Assembly: GCA_002479805.1 (NCBI GenBank)
Contig: DLPB01000011.1
Location: 8,520 to 72,519 of the forward strand
Length of the DNA stretch: 64,000 nucleotides
Reading direction: 5' to 3'
From: Micrococcales bacterium UBA7469
Lineage (GTDB): Bacteria > Actinomycetota > Actinomycetes > Actinomycetales > Microbacteriaceae
The notes beneath the pieces were generated by a model that was not told the origin of the DNA, did not search any database, and saw only the letters and a program-made list of their open reading frames with translations. Numbering within the stretch: the stretch's first letter is position 1; every line of letters starts with the position of its first letter. A program made the position numbers and the translations under genes. Positions 41,060 to 49,443 of this stretch are shown here, one piece after another.

Positions 41060-41431
41060 GTGAAGATTTTGAAGTTTCTAGTCGCGGCCCTAATCGCGAT
41101 GTTTGCCATCGGATCGCTAAGCGCTTGTGCTACTCAGACCGAAGACCCAGCCGCTTATGCAGCGATCATCGACGTTCGCACACCAGAAGAGTGGACCGCC
41201 GGTCACCTTGAGGGTGCGGTAAGAATTGGCATCGCTGACGCCGACTTTGCGCAGCAGCTTGAGACTTTGGACAAGAGCTCCGATTACTACATCTACTGTC
41301 GCAGCGGTAACCGTGCCGGCCAGGCCATCGACTACATGAAGTCTGCAGGCTTTACAGGCAAGTTGGTCAACGGTGGAGCGGTTGCTAATGCCGCAAGCCA
41401 AACCGGGCTTGCCATCATTACCGGAGAGTAG
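41060..41431 (+). CDS. Rhodanese lipoprotein
   Basis: A 123-residue surface-anchored sulfurtransferase. The signal peptide runs from the GTG at 41060 (KILKFLVAALIAMFAIGS) to lipobox LSAC (Cys23). The rhodanese domain has IIDVRTPEEWTAGHLEGA and the catalytic loop YCRSGNRAGQA. AAAGG lies about 8 bases upstream of the start. It is divergent from the regulator and shares its operator, so it belongs to the same sulfur system but works outside the membrane. Confidence 0.88.
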   Translation: MKILKFLVAALIAMFAIGSLSACATQTEDPAAYAAIIDVRTPEEWTAGHLEGAVRIGIADADFAQQLETLDKSSDYYIYCRSGNRAGQAIDYMKSAGFTGKLVNGGAVANAASQTGLAIITGE

Positions 41432-41496
41432 TTTCACGCCCCAAGTAGCTGGGCAAAAGCGTTATCGTTGTTCTAAACAATCTGTAAGGCTTAGCT

Positions 41497-42525
41497 GTGA
41501 AATCCATCAATCTTGCTGTTATTGCCGGAGACGGCATCGGACCTGAGGTCACCTCAGTCGGTATTGCCGCCCTGGAGAAGGCGCTTTCTGGCGTTGAGTT
41601 GGATATCACAAGTTACGACCTTGGCTCAGACCGCTACCTCACCACCGGTGAAGCACTTACCGAGAATGACCTCGAGCAGCTTAGAAAGCACGATGCGATT
41701 CTGCTTGGTGCGATTGGCGATCCTCGGGTGCCCTCCGGAGTCCTAGAGCGCGGGCTGCTACTGAAACTACGTTTTGCCTTTGACCACCACATCAACCTCA
41801 GGCCATCCAAGCTTTTTGAGGGCGTGGCTTCACCGCTCTCGAAGGCTAAGGGCGTTGACTTTGTAGTTGTCCGCGAGGGCACCGAAGGTCCATATGTCGG
41901 TAACGGCGGAGCGATTCGCCAGGGCACTGATCAGGAGGTTGCCAACGAGGTCTCGGTGAACACCGCATTTGGTGTCCGCAGAGCGGTTGAGTACGCGTTC
42001 AACCTGGCTGCAAACCGCGAACGCAAGCACGTCACACTGGTGCACAAAACCAACGTGCTGGTGCACGCCGGCAAGATTTGGCTTCGCATGGTCGAAGAGG
42101 TTTCCAAAAAGTACCCGAACGTCACCCACGACTACATGCACATCGATGCTGCCACGATTCACATGGTGAATGCCCCTGAGCGCTTCGACGTCATTGTCAC
42201 CGACAACCTATTTGGTGACATCATCACCGATCTGGCAGCCGCGATTTGCGGTGGCATTGGCCTGGCCGCTTCGGCTAACCTAAATCCAACCGGAGCCTTC
42301 CCATCCATGTTCGAACCCGTTCATGGCTCAGCTCCGGACATCGCGGGCAAAAACCTCGCTGATCCAACTGCAGCAATCCTTTCTGCAGCACTTCTGGCTA
42401 GAACCCTCGGCTACACCGAGGCAGCGGCCAGAATCGAAAGTGCGGTGGCGCAAGATTTGGCCCACCGCGGGGACTCAAAGCGTTTGACCGATCAGGTTGC
42501 CCAAAGCATCCTGGCTCTGATTTAG
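41497..42525 (+). CDS. leuB: 3-isopropylmalate dehydrogenase
   Basis: A 342-residue NAD-dependent oxidative decarboxylase of leucine synthesis. AVIAGDGIGPEVTSVGI begins the protein, VVREGTEGPYVGNGGAIRQG lies in the middle, and DNLFGDIITDLAAAICGG with MFEPVHGSAPDIAGK are the metal and substrate segments. GTG start; TAAGG about 10 bases upstream is a weak ribosome site. ilvE follows after 9 bases, so the two form an operon. Confidence 0.95.
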   Translation: MKSINLAVIAGDGIGPEVTSVGIAALEKALSGVELDITSYDLGSDRYLTTGEALTENDLEQLRKHDAILLGAIGDPRVPSGVLERGLLLKLRFAFDHHINLRPSKLFEGVASPLSKAKGVDFVVVREGTEGPYVGNGGAIRQGTDQEVANEVSVNTAFGVRRAVEYAFNLAANRERKHVTLVHKTNVLVHAGKIWLRMVEEVSKKYPNVTHDYMHIDAATIHMVNAPERFDVIVTDNLFGDIITDLAAAICGGIGLAASANLNPTGAFPSMFEPVHGSAPDIAGKNLADPTAAILSAALLARTLGYTEAAARIESAVAQDLAHRGDSKRLTDQVAQSILALI

Positions 42526-42534
42526 GTAGCGACC

Positions 42535-43620
42535 ATGGAATTCAAAGTAACTAAAAACCCCAACCCAACCCCAAAGGCTGAGCGAGATGCCATCTTGGCC
42601 AATCCAGTCTTCGGCGCCAAGCTCACCGATCACCAGGTGGTCGTGGTCTGGGAGAAGGACAAGGGCTGGCATTCCGCCGAGGTAATCCCGTATGGTCCGA
42701 TCATGATGGACCCATCTGCTGCGGTTTTGCACTACGGGCAGGAAATCTTCGAGGGCATCAAGGCTTACCGTCACCAGGACGGCTCAATCTGGACCTTCAG
42801 GCCCGAGGCAAATGCCAAGCGCTTGCAGCGCTCGGCACACCGCATGGCGCTGCCAGAGTTGCCGGTAGACGTTTTTGTTGAGTCGCTGCGTCAGTTGATC
42901 GCCGTCGATGGTGATTGGGTGCCGGCACCCGAGGGTGAGAAGACTTTGTACTTCAGACCGTTTGAGATTGCAGCCGAGAATTTCCTCGGAGTTCGTGCTG
43001 CGCAGCGGGCTGAGTATCGCGTTATTGCATCACCGGTTGGCCCATATTTCACCGGCGGACTCAAGCCGGTGGCAATTTGGATTGCCCTAGATTCTGCTCG
43101 AGCCGGCAAGCACGGCACCGGTGAGGCCAAGACCGGCGGTAACTATGCGGCATCGCTATTAGCCCAGACCAAGGGTTATGAAAACGGCTGCAGCCAGGTG
43201 ATGTTCTTAGATGCCGAGAGCGCCACCTACATCGAAGAACTCGGTGGCATGAACCTGTTCTTTGTTTACAAAGACGGTCACGTCGCCACTCCAGCACTCG
43301 ATGGCACCATCCTGCACGGCATCACTCGCGACTCGGTAATCACCCTGCTGCGCGATCGTGGCATCGAGGTTCAAGAGCGCAAGGTGAGCTTGGCTGAGGT
43401 GCGCGAGGGCATCAAGTCAAATGACATTGTCGAAGTATTTGCCTGCGGCACCGCAGCGGTAATTACCCCAGTTGGCACCTTCAAATCCGAATCCGAAGAG
43501 ATCGTGATTGGTGGAAATGAACCGGGTGAGCTAACCGTGTCGATGCGTCAGGAACTGACCGGCATTCAATACGGCACCGTTGCGGACCGCCACAACTGGA
43601 TGCTAAAGCTGGCAGACTAA
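42535..43620 (+). CDS. ilvE: Branched-chain amino acid aminotransferase
   Basis: A 361-residue fold-type IV PLP enzyme carrying out the last step of valine, leucine and isoleucine synthesis. VLHYGQEIFEGIKAYRHQDG, the PLP Lys in TGGNYAASLLAQ (TKGYENGC follows), EELGGMNLFFVYKDG and ACGTAAVITPVG are conserved. It is the longer (about 360) form usual for actinobacteria. It follows leuB by 9 bases and precedes the FAH-family gene by 4. Confidence 0.95.
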   Translation: MEFKVTKNPNPTPKAERDAILANPVFGAKLTDHQVVVVWEKDKGWHSAEVIPYGPIMMDPSAAVLHYGQEIFEGIKAYRHQDGSIWTFRPEANAKRLQRSAHRMALPELPVDVFVESLRQLIAVDGDWVPAPEGEKTLYFRPFEIAAENFLGVRAAQRAEYRVIASPVGPYFTGGLKPVAIWIALDSARAGKHGTGEAKTGGNYAASLLAQTKGYENGCSQVMFLDAESATYIEELGGMNLFFVYKDGHVATPALDGTILHGITRDSVITLLRDRGIEVQERKVSLAEVREGIKSNDIVEVFACGTAAVITPVGTFKSESEEIVIGGNEPGELTVSMRQELTGIQYGTVADRHNWMLKLAD

Positions 43621-43624
43621 CGAA

Positions 43625-44377
43625 ATGAAAATCGCAAGATTCAATCTCAACGGTGAGATTAGATTCGGTTCCATAAACCAAGGTCAGGTCTCGCTGATTA
43701 CTGGCAATCCCTTGGATTCGATGGAGCACTCTGGCGAGGTAGTAAATCTTGATCAGGTTCAGTTACTCGCTCCTGTTGCGCCAAGCAAGGTGATTTGCAT
43801 CGGCATGAACTATGCCGCCCATGCCGCCGAAATCTCCCAAGATGTCCCTGACGAGCCGTTGATGTTCTTCAAACCGATCAGTTCGATCATCGGACCCGGA
43901 GAAAACATCGTGTTGCCGCATCAGTCCGATCAGGTGGAGCTCGAGGTTGAACTTGCAATTGTGATTGGCAAAGAGGCTAAGAACATCTCAAAGTCAGCCG
44001 TCAAGGAACACATCTTTGGCTACACCATCGGTAACGATGTGACCGCAAGAGATATTCAGTTCTCAGACCTGCAGTGGGCGAGGGCTAAGGGCTTTGACAC
44101 CTTCTGCCCAATTGGTCCTTGGATCGAAACCGATTTTGATCCCGCCAATAAGCATCTTGAATCCCGTGTGCACGGCGAGCTGCGTCAGCACTCAATTACC
44201 AACGACATGATTTTCGATGTTGAGACCATCGTTTCGTTTGTTTCCGAAAACCTCACCCTTTTGCCGGGCGATGTGATTCTCACCGGGTCTCCAGCCGGCA
44301 TATCTCGCATCTCACACGGTGATGAAGTTGAGTGCGAGATTGAGGGTATTGGCGTATTGCGCAACTTGGTTGCCTAA
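43625..44377 (+). CDS. Fumarylacetoacetate hydrolase (FAH) family protein
   Basis: A 250-residue FAH-fold enzyme. ICIGMNYAAHAAE, the metal-binding acidic segment VELEVELAIVIGKEAKNI, and ILTGSPAGISRI are the family landmarks. FAH proteins include hydratases, decarboxylases and acylpyruvases, so the substrate is not fixed. This gene lies between ilvE and gltX, the position of a conserved FAH gene in mycobacteria as recalled, and is probably co-transcribed with both. Confidence 0.85.
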   Translation: MKIARFNLNGEIRFGSINQGQVSLITGNPLDSMEHSGEVVNLDQVQLLAPVAPSKVICIGMNYAAHAAEISQDVPDEPLMFFKPISSIIGPGENIVLPHQSDQVELEVELAIVIGKEAKNISKSAVKEHIFGYTIGNDVTARDIQFSDLQWARAKGFDTFCPIGPWIETDFDPANKHLESRVHGELRQHSITNDMIFDVETIVSFVSENLTLLPGDVILTGSPAGISRISHGDEVECEIEGIGVLRNLVA

Positions 44378-44391
44378 GCTTGTCTTTCGTT

Positions 44392-45897
44392 ATGACGCTA
44401 ATTACCGCACCCACCACGACCGCAACCGGTTCGGACATCAAGGTCCGCTTCTGCCCATCGCCTACTGGCACCCCACACGTTGGGTTGGTTAGAACCGCAC
44501 TGTTCAACTGGGCATACGCCAGAAGAGTCGGCGGAACCTTTGTTTTCCGCATCGAGGACACCGATGCGGCACGAGACTCCGAAGAGAGCTACCACCAAAT
44601 AATCGATGCGCTGCGCTGGTTGGGCATGGACTGGGATGAAGGTGTTGAGGTCGGTGGACCGCACGAGCCCTATCGTCAGTCCCAGCGCACCGAGATCTAC
44701 ATGGACGTCATCGACAAGCTCAAGGAGTCCGGTCACGTTTATGAGTCCTTCCTATCAGCAGAGGAAATCGAAGAGCGCAATAAGGCCAACGGTCGTGCCG
44801 TGCAGCTTGGTTATGACAACTCTGAGCGCGAACTATCGCAGGCAGATCGCGAGCGCTACCTGGCCGAGGGGCGTCAACCAGCGCTGCGCTTGAGAGTTCC
44901 AGACCAAGACATCACTTTTGATGACCTAGTGCGCGGTGAGATTACTTTCCCAGCCGGTTCGTTCCCTGATTTCGTGGTGGTTCGCCCCGGTGGCCAGCCG
45001 CTCTACACCTTGGTAAACCCAGTTGACGATGCTCTGATGGGCATCACACACGTGTTGCGTGGTGAAGACCTACTGTCTTCCACTCCGCGCCAAATCGCGC
45101 TCTACAACGCGATGTATGAGGCCGGCATCACCAAGTTCATCCCACGCTTTGGTCACCTGCCCTTTGTGATGGGGGAGGGCAATAAAAAGCTTTCCAAGCG
45201 AAACCCAGAGAGCAACCTGTTCCTACACCGCGATCGCGGCTTCATTCCAGAGGGTTTGTTGAACTATCTGGCACTGCTTGGATGGTCAATTGCAGCTGAC
45301 CGCGACATCTTTACCCTAGAAGAGCTCTGCGCAAACTTTGACGTGGCAAACGTGAACCCAAACCCGGCTCGCTTTGACCAGAAGAAGGCAGATTCCATCA
45401 ACGCCTCTCACATCCGACTGCTGGAGGCCGATGACTTCGAGGCTCGCATTCTGCCTTACCTGCAGTCAGCCGGAGTGCTGCCAGCCGCGCCAACTGCCGA
45501 GCAGTTAGCGCTGCTGCACAAACTTGCTCCGCTGGTTCAGGAGCGCATCACGGTGTTGTCTGAAGCCGCTGGAATGCTGGGCTTTATGTTCGTATCCGAT
45601 GACCAGCTAACTTTTGAGGAAGATGCGCTTTCGCAGCTTCCTGAAAATGCCAAGCTGATCATTGAGACCGCGATCACAGCGCTTCGAAAGCTGGATGACT
45701 TCACAACCGATTCGATTCAGGCAACTCTGAATGAGGCGCTAGTTGAGGGCTTGGGAGAGAAGCCGAGAAATGCTTTTGGCCCAATCCGCACGGCATTCTC
45801 GGGAAGAAGAGTCACACCTCCGCTGTTTGAATGCATGGAATTCTTAGGCAAGGAAAGAAGCATTTCTCGACTAGAGGCTTTCGCTTCCGCCCGCTAA
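44392..45897 (+). CDS. gltX: Glutamyl-tRNA synthetase
   Basis: A 501-residue class I aminoacyl-tRNA synthetase. The HIGH-type motif is in PSPTGTPHVGLVRTALFNW and the KMSKS-type motif in GNKKLSKRN. Actinobacteria usually lack GlnRS, so this enzyme probably charges both tRNA-Glu and tRNA-Gln, with GatCAB correcting the latter; that is inferred. ATG 44392 is used; a TTG four codons upstream is less likely. tRNA-Gln starts 30 bases downstream. Confidence 0.95.
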   Translation: MTLITAPTTTATGSDIKVRFCPSPTGTPHVGLVRTALFNWAYARRVGGTFVFRIEDTDAARDSEESYHQIIDALRWLGMDWDEGVEVGGPHEPYRQSQRTEIYMDVIDKLKESGHVYESFLSAEEIEERNKANGRAVQLGYDNSERELSQADRERYLAEGRQPALRLRVPDQDITFDDLVRGEITFPAGSFPDFVVVRPGGQPLYTLVNPVDDALMGITHVLRGEDLLSSTPRQIALYNAMYEAGITKFIPRFGHLPFVMGEGNKKLSKRNPESNLFLHRDRGFIPEGLLNYLALLGWSIAADRDIFTLEELCANFDVANVNPNPARFDQKKADSINASHIRLLEADDFEARILPYLQSAGVLPAAPTAEQLALLHKLAPLVQERITVLSEAAGMLGFMFVSDDQLTFEEDALSQLPENAKLIIETAITALRKLDDFTTDSIQATLNEALVEGLGEKPRNAFGPIRTAFSGRRVTPPLFECMEFLGKERSISRLEAFASAR

Positions 45898-45927
45898 GAT
45901 AGAGCGTCGGGTCTAAGGCCCAACCAT

Positions 45928-45999
45928 TGGGATATGGTGTAATTGGCAACACGAAGGTTTCTGGTTCCTTTGTTCTTGGTTCGAGTCCAGGTATCCCAG
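45928..45999 (+). tRNA. tRNA-Gln (CTG anticodon)
   Basis: Acceptor TGGGATA pairs with TATCCCA. The anticodon arm is AAGGT-TTCTGGT-TCCTT, anticodon CTG, with a T-T mismatch closing the loop; the T arm is CTTGG-TTCGAGT-CCAGG. The discriminator is G, as required for Gln identity. CCA is not encoded; CGA follows. An antisense open frame covering the gene is ignored. Confidence 0.94.
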
Positions 46000-46021
46000 C
46001 GATTGAGATCCGGAGGTAAAA

Positions 46022-46405
46022 ATGCTTGATGCATTTGCCTCCGGTTTTCTTGTTTTTGCCTTTCTCGCAACCGCGCTTTTTCAGCTAGCACTGGTCTTTG
46101 GGGCTCCGCTTGGCGAGTATGCCTACGGTGGTCAAATGTCAGGTAAGTTACCCATCCCATATCGAATTGCCAGTGCTATTTCATTTGCTTTGACCCTCGC
46201 CATTTCTGGACACTACCTGGCGCAACTTGGGGTAGTGCCCAAGCTCTTGAGTGAAGATCTAAACCAGTGGGTGAACTGGGGGCTAATTGGGTTTGCCGCG
46301 GTGGCTGCCCTGATGAATAACATAACCAAGTCGGCCAAAGAAAAAAGGCTCTGGGGTTCAACCACCATCGCGATGTTGATCGCGGCGATTGTGGTGGCGC
46401 TCTAG
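46022..46405 (+). CDS. Small membrane protein of unknown function
   Basis: A 127-residue hydrophobic protein with four predicted helices (about residues 5-27, 47-68, 85-103 and 110-127). GGAGGT lies 4 bases before the ATG, the strongest ribosome site in the neighbourhood, so it is real. The loop after helix 1 (GAPLGEYAYGGQMSGKLP) is glycine-rich and might be functional. No family was recognised. It overlaps the convergent hydrolase gene by 4 bases. Confidence 0.78.
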   Translation: MLDAFASGFLVFAFLATALFQLALVFGAPLGEYAYGGQMSGKLPIPYRIASAISFALTLAISGHYLAQLGVVPKLLSEDLNQWVNWGLIGFAAVAALMNNITKSAKEKRLWGSTTIAMLIAAIVVAL

Positions 46406-47037
46406 AGCGTTATTGATTCACCTTCTTTGAGGAAGCTGAAATCTCCGCCGTGTTTGGTCACAAGTTCCCGAATCCGATTGTTTTGCAATGTGTGACCGTG
46501 CTCGCTCAGAATGGCATTGTGGGTGGCGAAGGTTCGTTTTGGTTTCACGGCCTCTAAGTAGTCGATCAAATCTGAGATTTTCATCCAGGGGGCTGCCGAT
46601 GGGCAGGCCAGGATTTCAAATGGGTAATCGCACTGGGTGTAGCTATCGCCGGGGTAGTAGAGCTTGGAATTGACCAAGACCCCAACGTTCTGCACCAGCG
46701 GGATTGTGCGGTGAATCTCTTGGTGGAGATCACCAAAGAAGTCCAGTGAAAAGCCTTCCACTTCTATGTGCGAACCGTGACTTACCCGCTCGCAGTCCAG
46801 CTCACCGAGTTTTGCCACCACATCCAGCGGGCCGAAGAATCGCGCATCTGGAAACTGCTGCTTGATTGCTGCCAGGTGCGGGAGGTAACTGTGGTCATCA
46901 TGCACATGCGTCAGCACCACACCAACCACATTCTCGAATGCAGGTAGGTTCGGTGAATACACGCCGGGATCAATTAGCAATTGCTTGGCTGAGAGCTCGA
47001 TCTGCAAAAATGCGTGCTCAAATTTGGTGATTTTCAT
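46402..47037 (-). CDS. Metallo-beta-lactamase-fold hydrolase
   Basis: A 211-residue soluble hydrolase. The metal motif is VVLTHVHDDHSYLPH, with further ligands in LHQEIH, YPGDSYT and ATHNAILSEHG. The compact form resembles the UlaG-like group rather than lactamases; the substrate is unknown. ATG 47037 is preferred: AAGGCGG stands just upstream, and the longer frame overlaps the divergent gene. Confidence 0.85.
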   Translation of the reverse strand: MKITKFEHAFLQIELSAKQLLIDPGVYSPNLPAFENVVGVVLTHVHDDHSYLPHLAAIKQQFPDARFFGPLDVVAKLGELDCERVSHGSHIEVEGFSLDFFGDLHQEIHRTIPLVQNVGVLVNSKLYYPGDSYTQCDYPFEILACPSAAPWMKISDLIDYLEAVKPKRTFATHNAILSEHGHTLQNNRIRELVTKHGGDFSFLKEGESITL

Positions 47038-47090
47038 AGTTACCGCCTTGCAGAACAGTCTATGTTTGTGGCATCTGTGAAAGGTCGGCA

Positions 47091-47984
47091 ATGAAGCCAA
47101 TTGGAGTCTTAGTCAACCCAGCCGCAAATCGCGGTCGTGGCAATCTAGTGGGCGAACAGGTTTTTACCGCGCTTGCAAAAGCGGGCATCCCAGCTATCAA
47201 TCTCTCAGACGAATCAGCGCTTGCAGCGTCGTCCAAGGCGCAACTTGCCATTAGCGATCAAGAAATTTCCGGGGTAATTGCGGTCGGTGGCGATGGCACC
47301 GCACAACTCGGGGTAAACATCTGCGTTCCAAACCAAATCCCACTGGGGCTGGTTCCGGCCGGCAGCGGGAATGATCAGGCTAGACAGCTCAAGATTGAGC
47401 TGGGCAATCCCCAGGCTGCCATCGACAACATTTTGCAGGCCCTTGATTCGCCAAAGCGGGTGGATGTCATGAGGGTTACTACCGAGCAACGTGAGTTTTG
47501 GTCTTTCGGTTCAATCTCCGCAGGCTTTGATGCGATTTGTGCGAAGCGTGCTAACGGTTTGAAGTGGCCCAAGGGCCCCAACTCCTATGTTGCGGCCATG
47601 CTCTTAGAGCTACCGCGCTTTCGCCCCATCGAATACCACCTCACCGTTGATGGCGAGCACCGCACCGTAAAAGCAATGCTGTGCGGGGTTGCGAATGTGC
47701 AGAACTTTGGCGGCGGCATGCGTATCTCGCCGGAATCTGATCACCTGGATGGGGAACTCGAGGTTTTTATCCTGCACGAGGTTTCCAGACCGCGACTACT
47801 GAAAATCTTCCCCACGGTTTATCAGGGGCAGCACGTGAAATTTCCAGAGGTGGAGATATTCAAGGCCAAGTCAATCCGCATCGAAAATGCTAACTACCCG
47901 CTGTCTTGCGATGGCGAGATTGTCGGCACCGCACCGTTTAGCGTTCAAATTCACCCTGGAGCACTTCAACTTTTCAGCCGTTAG
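47091..47984 (+). CDS. Diacylglycerol kinase-family lipid kinase
   Basis: A 297-residue lipid kinase of the DagK/YegS type. VLVNPAANRGRG, the nucleotide loop GVIAVGGDGTAQ and GLVPAGSGNDQARQL are the hallmarks. It would phosphorylate diacylglycerol or a related lipid at the membrane. GAAAGG about 9 bases before the ATG is the ribosome site. tRNA-Glu follows 45 bases downstream. Confidence 0.9.
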   Translation: MKPIGVLVNPAANRGRGNLVGEQVFTALAKAGIPAINLSDESALAASSKAQLAISDQEISGVIAVGGDGTAQLGVNICVPNQIPLGLVPAGSGNDQARQLKIELGNPQAAIDNILQALDSPKRVDVMRVTTEQREFWSFGSISAGFDAICAKRANGLKWPKGPNSYVAAMLLELPRFRPIEYHLTVDGEHRTVKAMLCGVANVQNFGGGMRISPESDHLDGELEVFILHEVSRPRLLKIFPTVYQGQHVKFPEVEIFKAKSIRIENANYPLSCDGEIVGTAPFSVQIHPGALQLFSR

Positions 47985-48029
47985 ATTGCCAACTTCAAGG
48001 TTTTATGGCAAACTTCTCAGGTTGCTTTC

Positions 48030-48102
48030 GGCTCCATCGTTTAGCGGCCTAGGACGCTGCCCTCTCACGGCAGTAGCGCGGGTTCAAATCCCGCTGGAGT
48101 CA
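48030..48102 (+). tRNA. tRNA-Glu (CTC anticodon)
   Basis: Acceptor GGCTCCA pairs with TGGAGTC (one G-T pair). The anticodon arm is CTGCC-CTCTCAC-GGCAG with anticodon CTC, and the T arm GCGGG-TTCAAAT-CCCGC. Discriminator A. CCA is not encoded; CGA follows, as for the other two tRNAs here. Confidence 0.97.
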
Positions 48103-48107
48103 CGAAT

Positions 48108-48150
48108 TCCGCCTCTGATTGACGAATGTCTTAGAGGCGGATTTCTTTTT
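48108..48150 (+). terminator. Rho-independent terminator after tRNA-Glu
   Basis: A 9-bp stem (TCCGCCTCT at 48108-48116 and its complement at 48133-48141) with a 16-base loop and a T-rich tail. It ends at the convergent transporter gene. Confidence 0.85.
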
Positions 48151-49387
48151 AACCGCGCCAGCGCTTCGAGAAACTGGTCGCTACCACGATAAACACCACT
48201 GGAATAAGAGCTGCGGCATTTAGACCACCGAAGGTATAGAGCAGCAGGATTGTGCCGGAGATTGCCCCTCCGAATGCGCCAGAGAGGTTCATAAGGGAAT
48301 CGCTAAAGCCCTGCACCTTGGTCTTTTCATCGGTTGGAAGCACTTCGGTTAGAAGCGCACTGCCCGAGACCGTGGAGGCTGACCAGCCCAAGCCCAAAAG
48401 GAACAGGCCGATGATTACCATTTGGAAATTGCTTTGACCTAGTCCTGCGAAACCGATAGCGGCTAAGAATGTCAATTGGCCGAGGATAATGATGCGAACG
48501 GGTCCGAATTTGTCATTCAGCGCCCCAAAAACTGGGGCAAAGGCATACATGCCTGCGATGTGGAGGGAAATGGTTAGCCCAACATCAGACAGTGAGTGGC
48601 CTGCGGTATTCAGGTGGGCGGGGGTCATGCTCATGATCGAAACCATCACCATATGGCTGAGGGCAATGGTCAGCACCGCATAGCCTGCCAGCGGTCTCGC
48701 CCTAATCACCTCAATCGCGGCCTTGAAGCCAGGATTAACTCTTTTGGCTGGCAGACCCGCTAACTCTTTGGCAATCAGTAGCGGGTCAGGTTTTAGGCCA
48801 AACCAGAAGATTAGGGTTGAGCTCAACTGAGCCATGATCGTGAACAAAAAGGGTCCCGCAAGGTGCGGCAGGCCAATCGCCAGTCCGAGACTTTCTCCAG
48901 GGGCAATCAAGTTTGGCCCAACGACCGCGCCTACGGTAGTTGCCCAGACCACCAGTGAGAGGTCCTTGCCACGTGGTCCGGCCACGGGAATGTCTGCAGC
49001 CGCAAAGCGAGCTTGCAGCGAGACAGCTGAACCGGAACCAAGTAGGAACAGTGCAATTAGTTCCAGCGGGAAAGAGCGCAAGGTGGCCGCCAAGATCATG
49101 GTCATGGCACCGGTGATGGCAATTGCTGCGCCGCTAGCCAGTGCCACTCGGCGTCCCTTGCGATAGGCAAGATTAGCCAGCGGAATTGCACTGGTTGCAC
49201 TGCCTAGGGTGCTCAGGGTTGCGGCAGCGCCCGACCAGGCGTTGGTGCCAGATAGATCGGCAGCCATCAGCGCACCGACGGACAAGGTGGCGCCCAAACC
49301 GAAACCGCCAAAAGCTTGGCCGATCGCAAGCACCTTCACGGTGCGTTTTTGAAGCCGAGAAAGCTGCTCTGGCTGGTATTGAGTCAC
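48149..49387 (-). CDS. Major facilitator superfamily transporter
   Basis: A 412-residue membrane protein with about twelve hydrophobic segments and the loop motif AYRKGRRVALASG after helix 2. A central loop (KPDPLLIAKELAGLPAKRV) separates two six-helix halves. Drug efflux is likely by family, but the substrate is unknown. GTG 49387 is chosen because TAGGTT ends 6 bases upstream (leaderless pattern); GTG 49390 is an alternative. Confidence 0.85.
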   Translation of the reverse strand: MTQYQPEQLSRLQKRTVKVLAIGQAFGGFGLGATLSVGALMAADLSGTNAWSGAAATLSTLGSATSAIPLANLAYRKGRRVALASGAAIAITGAMTMILAATLRSFPLELIALFLLGSGSAVSLQARFAAADIPVAGPRGKDLSLVVWATTVGAVVGPNLIAPGESLGLAIGLPHLAGPFLFTIMAQLSSTLIFWFGLKPDPLLIAKELAGLPAKRVNPGFKAAIEVIRARPLAGYAVLTIALSHMVMVSIMSMTPAHLNTAGHSLSDVGLTISLHIAGMYAFAPVFGALNDKFGPVRIIILGQLTFLAAIGFAGLGQSNFQMVIIGLFLLGLGWSASTVSGSALLTEVLPTDEKTKVQGFSDSLMNLSGAFGGAISGTILLLYTFGGLNAAALIPVVFIVVATSFSKRWRG

Positions 49388-49443
49388 CACCTAAACCTAC
49401 AGGGTGCGGTAAACTCTTCACCTACGCACTCGCGAGGTGAAGC

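Noticed and set aside
45894..46160. An 88-residue antisense frame across tRNA-Gln and the next gene
   Set aside because: It covers a clear tRNA on the opposite strand; the similarity to a protein is only translated tRNA sequence.
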